Assembly: GCA_964424205.1 (NCBI GenBank)
Contig: CAYRIF010000120.1
Coordinates: 1-10,490, forward strand
Origin: CAYRIF01 sp964424205
GTDB lineage: Bacteria; Bacteroidota; Bacteroidia; Cytophagales; Cyclobacteriaceae
Direction: 5' to 3'
DNA length: 10,490 nucleotides
Part shown: piece after piece, positions 7,174 through 10,490 of the stretch
Layout of the letters: each line of letters begins with the position of its first letter
How positions within the stretch are numbered: the first letter of the stretch is position 1
Translations under genes and position numbers: made by a program
The notes under the pieces: model-generated
What the model was told of the DNA's origin: nothing
Database searches by the model: none
The model's input: only the letters and a program-made list of their open reading frames with translations

Positions 7174-7185
7174 CCCAAATTTGGG
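7174..7185. repeat. 12-bp perfect palindrome CCCAAATTTGGG
   Basis: A perfect 12-bp inverted repeat without a spacer, inside the 249-nt gap between arfB and the first minus-strand SDR gene. It lies about 90 nt past the SDR stop codon, so an operator role for either neighbour is not obvious. The rest of the gap (7019-7267) shows no convincing gene or promoter. Confidence 0.3.
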
Positions 7186-7267
7186 CAATTTGATTTTCAG
7201 CGAAGGGTAATTATCTGATAGTAAGGAAGTCACAAAGGTATTTTGTTAAAACGGTGAATAATTCGGG

Positions 7268-8104
7268 TTAATCTGTCAACAAGGCATTCTCAATAACCTC
7301 CTCAGTTACTTTCCAAAGTCGTTCTTTATATGGTTTTTCAAACTGCAATGGTATTGGTTTTTTGTTTACATAAAGTTGACCTGATGTTTCTGTAATATTA
7401 TGAGATAGGCTGACATAAATGCCGGTTTTAGACTTGCTAGCCATAAAAAAGGAAGCAAACTTAGCAAGACCTTTTAGTAGAAAATGCATATTCCTTGTTA
7501 AATCAGATTTTACAGTACCTGGGTGAAAAGCATTTACATCAATATGTTTATCCTTTAATTTTTCCGCCAATATTTCAGTTAATACCGTTTTGGCATGCAC
7601 CGTGGCGATAGCGGTTTTGAACCCGCTATAGTTTTTGGCAAAATTCAAATTTTCAAAATCTAGATTTGATTTCAAAACATGCGAAGGGCTACCGCTCACA
7701 TTGACAATTCTAGCCTGACTCCCTTTTTCAAGCAATGTAATAAACGCATTGCTAAGGATAAAGGCACTCAAATAACCAATGGCAAATGTTTTTTCTAACC
7801 CTTCTGCTGTTTCTTGTCTTTTGGGAAGCATTACACCTGCTACATTCAGTAACAAATCCAATTGTGGCACTTCATTTTTAAACCGATTTGCAAATGCACG
7901 CACCGCATGAAGATTACTTAGATCTAATGCGATAAATTTATTGGTAGTCTTGCCGCTGTTGTTCAATGCTATTTCAATCTCCCTACCACTTTCCTTGTTG
8001 GTGCCAATAAAAAATACATCAAAGTTATTCTTGACTAATTCCCTGACGATGGATAATCCTACGCCTGATGTTCCACCGGTTACTAATGCTATTTTATTTT
8101 GCAC
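7268..8104 (-). CDS. SDR-fold protein with substituted active site (retinol-dehydrogenase-like)
   Basis: A 278-aa Rossmann-fold short-chain dehydrogenase/reductase. The cofactor motif TGGTSGVG (residues 9-16), Asp61, NVAG (87-90), RIVNVSG (132-138) and FHPGTV (193-198) are all in place. The catalytic YxxxK is not. An ungapped match to the family pattern YxGWKAYGQSKLANxLFT falls on residues 159-176 and puts Ala165 at the Tyr and Val169 at the Lys. The only other YxxxK, at 159-163 (YSGFK), coincides with the conserved segment just before the active site. The protein can probably bind NAD(P) but may not reduce or oxidise by the standard mechanism. The reading frame is intact and the length normal, so this is not obvious decay. 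It is the last gene of a minus-strand group and converges on arfB. Substrate unknown. Confidence 0.85.
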   Translation of the reverse strand: MQNKIALVTGGTSGVGLSIVRELVKNNFDVFFIGTNKESGREIEIALNNSGKTTNKFIALDLSNLHAVRAFANRFKNEVPQLDLLLNVAGVMLPKRQETAEGLEKTFAIGYLSAFILSNAFITLLEKGSQARIVNVSGSPSHVLKSNLDFENLNFAKNYSGFKTAIATVHAKTVLTEILAEKLKDKHIDVNAFHPGTVKSDLTRNMHFLLKGLAKFASFFMASKSKTGIYVSLSHNITETSGQLYVNKKPIPLQFEKPYKERLWKVTEEVIENALLTD

Positions 8105-8130
8105 GTTCCTGACTTTTATATTCTATTTCT

Positions 8131-8256
8131 CTAAAGCTGTACATAATTTACATATGGTAAAGGTGTTTCCACCATGCTTTCAAACGAAAGCAATAATTCT
8201 CTTGCCTTTAAAAAAAGGTTGGCGAGTTCTGATTTTATTTCTATAGCGAATTGCAT
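8131..8256 (-). CDS. Small ORF (41 codons), possibly remnant of a DUF1801-like gene
   Basis: The ATG comes just 3 nt after the stop of the PhnB-like gene (TAG-CCT-ATG), and the TAG stop is 26 nt before the SDR start, so it would be the middle gene of a three-gene unit. The peptide begins MQFAIEIKSELANLFLKARE and continues with a short stretch resembling the start of DUF1801-type proteins (LLLSF followed by an ET...P pattern). Those proteins are about three times longer, so this could be a truncated remnant. It could also be a genuine small protein or a chance ORF. A perfect 7-bp stem with a 4-nt loop (8175-8192) lies inside it. Family resemblance is from memory and weak. Confidence 0.35.
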   Translation of the reverse strand: MQFAIEIKSELANLFLKARELLLSFESMVETPLPYVNYVQL

Positions 8257-8259
8257 AGG

Positions 8260-8667
8260 CTATGAATTACAATTGACCATCCAATGAATTCCAAATTTAT
8301 CAGTAAAGTCATCATAATAGGCATCCCAAAAAGTCTTTTCCAAAGGAGTTGTTATATTTCCACCTTCCGACAAACCCTTAAATAACCTATCCGCTTCATT
8401 TTCATCAGCTATATTGAGGCATACGGCATAGTTATTCCCTTGATTTTCTACGCTGCCAAAAACTTTTAAGCTGTCATTTCCCATCAATATATTTTGCCCG
8501 ATGGGTAAGTTGATATGCATCACATATTCTTCCATGCCCTCAGGACAATTAGGCATGTCTTTGAATCTATTTATTCGTGGAACCTCTCCACCAATCACCG
8601 AATGGTAAAAAAGGAATGCTTCCTTGCAGTCTCCGTCAAACCTTAAATAAATATTTGCTGTGGTCAT
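8260..8667 (-). CDS. PhnB-like VOC (glyoxalase/bleomycin-resistance fold) protein
   Basis: A 135-aa single-domain protein of the PhnB/YjdN group of the vicinal-oxygen-chelate superfamily, at the normal family length. Diagnostic segments are FDGDCKEAFLFYHSVIGGE (residues 10-28), VMHINLPIGQNILMGND (49-65) and FWDAYYDDFTDKFGIHWMVN (113-132). PhnB members are often annotated as 3-demethylubiquinone methyltransferase-like, but the fold carries no methyltransferase site and true activities are mostly unknown. Cytoplasmic, with no signal peptide. Upstream is a 129-nt gap holding a hairpin and a motif shared with the SRPBCC gene, so it probably starts its own transcript. Downstream, the small ORF and SDR gene follow closely. 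Family is clear; reaction and substrate are not. Confidence 0.9.
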   Translation of the reverse strand: MTTANIYLRFDGDCKEAFLFYHSVIGGEVPRINRFKDMPNCPEGMEEYVMHINLPIGQNILMGNDSLKVFGSVENQGNNYAVCLNIADENEADRLFKGLSEGGNITTPLEKTFWDAYYDDFTDKFGIHWMVNCNS

Positions 8668-8677
8668 TTTTTATAGT

Positions 8678-8689
8678 TTTAGAATACAA
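8678..8689 (-). promoter_or_regulatory. Shared 12-bp upstream motif, copy 1 (before the PhnB-like gene)
   Basis: Read on the minus strand, TTGTATTCTAAA ends 10 nt before the start codon of the PhnB-like gene. The identical 12-mer ends 15 nt before the SRPBCC gene. The preceding bases give TATTATTG, one mismatch from the Bacteroidota -7 consensus TAnnTTTG. I found no well-spaced -33 TTG, so this may be a core promoter, a start region or an operator. Confidence 0.35.
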
Positions 8690-8730
8690 TAATAACAATT
8701 GCTAGTGACAACTGTATATCATGGCTATAA

Positions 8731-8754
8731 ATTAATCCCATCCAAAGGGATAAT
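8731..8754 (-). terminator. Hairpin downstream of the SDR gene 8797-9765, possible terminator
   Basis: ATTA-(A)-TCCC at 8731-8739 pairs with GGGATAAT at 8747-8754 around an ATCCAAA loop, giving 8 base pairs with one bulge. On the minus strand it lies 42 nt past the SDR stop and is followed by an AT-rich stretch rather than a clean T run. It could end the SRPBCC-SDR transcript, or be a leader structure for the PhnB-like gene. Confidence 0.3.
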
Positions 8755-8796
8755 CATTTAATGGGCATGTGCTAAATTCGTAATCAATAGCTGTCG

Positions 8797-9765
8797 TTAT
8801 TGTTTGATGATATGTTCAGTTGACGCTTCTTCTAAAATATCCCAAATGGATTCTTGATATGTGGCATTATCAATGTAATCATTAGACTGCAACACTAAAG
8901 GACCTGACATTTTTCCTTTTTTTGAAGCCCAGAACTTTCCATTAGTTTCTTTTGTGAATTCTAAAATCTTTAAGTATCGATCAGCAGCTTGTTTGAGAGA
9001 ACCTGACATTCCCAACGAAGGACCCATTATTTTCATAAGAGCCATCATACCACGCATCCACCAAGGCTGGTGTCTTGCTAAATTTGTTTGTGGTGTAGCG
9101 CCTGGCGAAATGCTATTTGCAATCATTCCTTCAGAGATTTTTTTAGCAAAAGCCTTCGTCCACAAAGAAACACTTAGCTTGGTCATTGCATATACTTTCA
9201 TCGGAGCATGAGGTTTTGCGCCATCCGGAAACATCAAGGATTTGAATGTTTTGAATGAATCTCCAAGATGTTTATTGGTAACTAGGTTTTCTAGATTTGG
9301 TAAATTCATACCAGGCACGTCGCCACGGGCTGCCTCTGAACCGGATGTTACTATTCTACAGTCATGTGATAAAAGATTTTCATGTAATAATCCTTTTGCA
9401 ATGATGTGATGCCCTAACAATGCTGAAGCAAACGTTAATTCCATTCCAATAGCATTCTTTTCCAGTTGAGCAGGAGTGGCACAGGCGTTTAGAATCAATA
9501 AATCTATTTTTTCATCACTTTTTATTAATGTTTTAAGTGCTTTTTGTGATGATACTATTGATGACAAATCTACTTCCAAAATCGCATACTCATTTTCGAA
9601 ACCGTTTTCTAATAAATGGGCAAGTGTCTGTTCAGCCTTTTGAACCGTTCTACAAGCTAATATTATTTTACCATAGGATTGAGCACATAATTGTTTAACA
9701 GTTTCAAGCCCCACACCAGAGTTTGCTCCCGTAATGATTGCTATTTTTTTGTTTTGAAAACTCAT
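8797..9765 (-). CDS. SDR-family NAD(P)-dependent oxidoreductase (retinol/protochlorophyllide-reductase-like)
   Basis: A 322-aa protein from the ATG at 9765, which gives the usual short lead-in (MSFQNKKIAIITG) and follows the SRPBCC stop by 4 nt. An in-frame ATG at 9813 would add 16 unconserved residues and overlap that gene, so it is less likely. The cofactor motif is TGANSGVG (12-19), with ACR (37-39) suggesting NADP preference and Asp66 after the third strand. NACA (93-96) stands where NAG is usual, RIVTSGS (137-143) supplies the catalytic Ser, Tyr192-xxx-Lys196 (YAMTK) is intact, and SPGAT (220-224) follows. The long segment between Ser and Tyr (about 145-190) resembles light-dependent protochlorophyllide-reductase and retinol-dehydrogenase relatives. 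Unlike the SDR at 7268-8104, its active site is complete. It is probably co-transcribed with the exported SRPBCC protein. Substrate unknown. Confidence 0.9.
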   Translation of the reverse strand: MSFQNKKIAIITGANSGVGLETVKQLCAQSYGKIILACRTVQKAEQTLAHLLENGFENEYAILEVDLSSIVSSQKALKTLIKSDEKIDLLILNACATPAQLEKNAIGMELTFASALLGHHIIAKGLLHENLLSHDCRIVTSGSEAARGDVPGMNLPNLENLVTNKHLGDSFKTFKSLMFPDGAKPHAPMKVYAMTKLSVSLWTKAFAKKISEGMIANSISPGATPQTNLARHQPWWMRGMMALMKIMGPSLGMSGSLKQAADRYLKILEFTKETNGKFWASKKGKMSGPLVLQSNDYIDNATYQESIWDILEEASTEHIIKQ

Positions 9766-9769
9766 AGGA

Positions 9770-10399
9770 TTAAATTGCCGGGTACAGTTCATCAAAAATT
9801 GCAGGATTTGCATTTTTTTCCCCTGTTTCTAGGTAATGCTTGTAGGCAAGCACTGAATTTCTTTGGGCTTTTAGTTTTTTCATTTTTTTGCCCATCATCC
9901 CTGACATTATCGCTGGTTTTGCCCTGAAAATAAATACGTTGGCGAGGTAGGTTTTTCCATCATCTCCTTTTCTTACAATCCAAGTATTTAAAACTTTGGC
10001 GGGGAATCCTTTGCTCTCATATACATCGTAGGTAAATTCTTTCCTGGTGTCAGTTTCTTTAAAGGCTATTATCTTTTCTTTTATTTCAACCTCTTTTCCA
10101 ACAAAGTCGATACTACAATATCGTGCTGCACCTAAACCTTCGGTAATCTTTCCACTTTCGCAATGAGATTCATTAATGAATTTTGCAATGTCTCCAACAT
10201 TCACAAAATTTCCCGATACCTCATTCCAGACTTCTTCTACAGTCTTGTTTATTTCATATTCGTAATACATTACTCGGAATTTTTTGCCGTTGATAACCCG
10301 TTTACGTTCAAGTCCTCCATTAGTAGCCGTTAAATTTTGTGCTGTTACTGAACCAAACATCAGTAACAGTGTAACGATAATTAATTGTATTTTTTTCAT
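9770..10399 (-). CDS. Exported SRPBCC (START/polyketide-cyclase-like) domain protein
   Basis: A 209-aa protein from the ATG at 10399. An in-frame ATG at 10426 would put nine residues in front of an otherwise standard signal peptide, so 10399 is preferred. Residues 1-20 form the signal (MKKIQLII, hydrophobic core, SVTA), with cleavage likely after VTA20, directing it to the periplasm. The body shows the SRPBCC outline: a first strand FRVMYYEYEINKTVEEVWNE, where the protein side of the domain usually begins, then a GLGAARYCSIDF strand pair, EIKEKIIAFKE, and a C-terminal basic helix with many Met and Lys residues (about 165-190). The fold makes a cavity for a hydrophobic ligand. Most relatives are cytoplasmic, so export is a notable trait. 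First gene of a unit with an SDR enzyme 4 nt downstream. A ligand carrier or cyclase role is inference only. Confidence 0.75.
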   Translation of the reverse strand: MKKIQLIIVTLLLMFGSVTAQNLTATNGGLERKRVINGKKFRVMYYEYEINKTVEEVWNEVSGNFVNVGDIAKFINESHCESGKITEGLGAARYCSIDFVGKEVEIKEKIIAFKETDTRKEFTYDVYESKGFPAKVLNTWIVRKGDDGKTYLANVFIFRAKPAIMSGMMGKKMKKLKAQRNSVLAYKHYLETGEKNANPAIFDELYPAI

Positions 10400-10414
10400 A
10401 GTTATATTTTTATA

Positions 10415-10426
10415 TTTAGAATACAA
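10415..10426 (-). promoter_or_regulatory. Shared 12-bp upstream motif, copy 2 (before the SRPBCC gene)
   Basis: TTGTATTCTAAA on the minus strand, identical to the copy at 8678-8689, ends 15 nt before the preferred SRPBCC start. The adjacent bases give CATCTTTG, one mismatch from TAnnTTTG. The match is consistent with shared promoters for the two minus-strand units. The preferred start at 10399 places this motif outside the coding region, whereas a start at 10426 would put it inside. Confidence 0.35.
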
Positions 10427-10449
10427 AGATGACTAGGAAACAAAAGTTA

Positions 10450-10463
10450 TAATTTGCAAATTA
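10450..10463. promoter_or_regulatory. 14-bp perfect palindrome TAATTTGCAAATTA, possible operator
   Basis: A spacer-free perfect inverted repeat about 50 nt upstream of the SRPBCC start and 24 nt upstream of the shared 12-bp motif. Position and symmetry fit a binding site for a dimeric repressor or activator of the SRPBCC-SDR unit. No regulator gene is visible in the window. Sequence to the right end (10464-10490) shows nothing else. Confidence 0.35.
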
Positions 10464-10490
10464 GTTCAATGATTACTCATTTTCATTCAA

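Noticed and set aside
7051..7233. 60-codon minus-strand open frame in the arfB/SDR gap
   Set aside because: It crosses the hairpins and palindromes of the gap, has no recognisable domain, and would run into the 3' side of convergent genes.
7941..8246. 101-codon plus-strand open frame opposite the SDR start
   Set aside because: Its first half is the reverse strand of the SDR cofactor-binding region, and nothing supports translation.
1..10490. CRISPR array, insertion sequence, phage or toxin-antitoxin module
   Set aside because: No regularly spaced repeats, transposase or integrase motifs, or toxin-antitoxin gene pairs were seen on either strand.

Overview
The window looks like chromosome of a Bacteroidota bacterium, probably Cytophagales-like. 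The DNA is AT-rich and has no clear Shine-Dalgarno sites. One good promoter candidate has the Bacteroidota TTG / TAnnTTTG form. The run of SurA/PpiC-type periplasmic chaperone genes followed by a MoxR ATPase is, to my knowledge, a typical arrangement of this phylum. Nothing points to a phage, insertion sequence, CRISPR array, tRNA or rRNA. Assignment to an order is a guess.

Positions 1-1013 (+) hold a compact partner-switching module: the C-terminal end of a SpoIIE/RsbU-type PP2C phosphatase, a STAS anti-sigma-antagonist-like protein and an RsbW-like ATP-binding kinase. Both junctions are 4-nt ATGA overlaps. The target controlled by the switch is not in the window.

Positions 1087-6477 (+) form an envelope-biogenesis operon: a 739-aa two-parvulin lipoprotein, a 297-aa SurA-like lipoprotein whose parvulin fold has decayed, a SurA homologue with two half-degenerate parvulin domains, and a MoxR-type AAA+ ATPase. 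The genes overlap or are 16 nt apart. The first three should act in the periplasm on outer-membrane or exported proteins, and the ATPase in the cytoplasm.

Positions 6580-7018 (+) carry arfB, a ribosome-rescue peptidyl-tRNA hydrolase. A promoter-like element ends only four bases before its ATG, so the transcript may be leaderless. The convergent gap at 7019-7267 has no convincing gene but is rich in structure: a bulged hairpin, a CCTG/CAGG palindrome and a 12-bp perfect palindrome.

Positions 7268-10399 (all -) hold two short transcription units. The upstream one is an exported SRPBCC-domain protein followed 4 nt later by an SDR oxidoreductase with an intact catalytic site. The second starts with a PhnB-type VOC protein, continues through a 41-codon small ORF that may be a gene remnant, and ends with a second SDR whose catalytic Tyr and Lys are both replaced. 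The two units share an identical 12-bp motif just upstream of their first genes, and a 14-bp perfect palindrome lies upstream of the SRPBCC gene.

Most of the content is recognisable. The least ordinary points are the substituted SDR active site, the stepwise loss of parvulin histidines across the chaperone operon, the possibly leaderless arfB, and the structured arfB/SDR gap.
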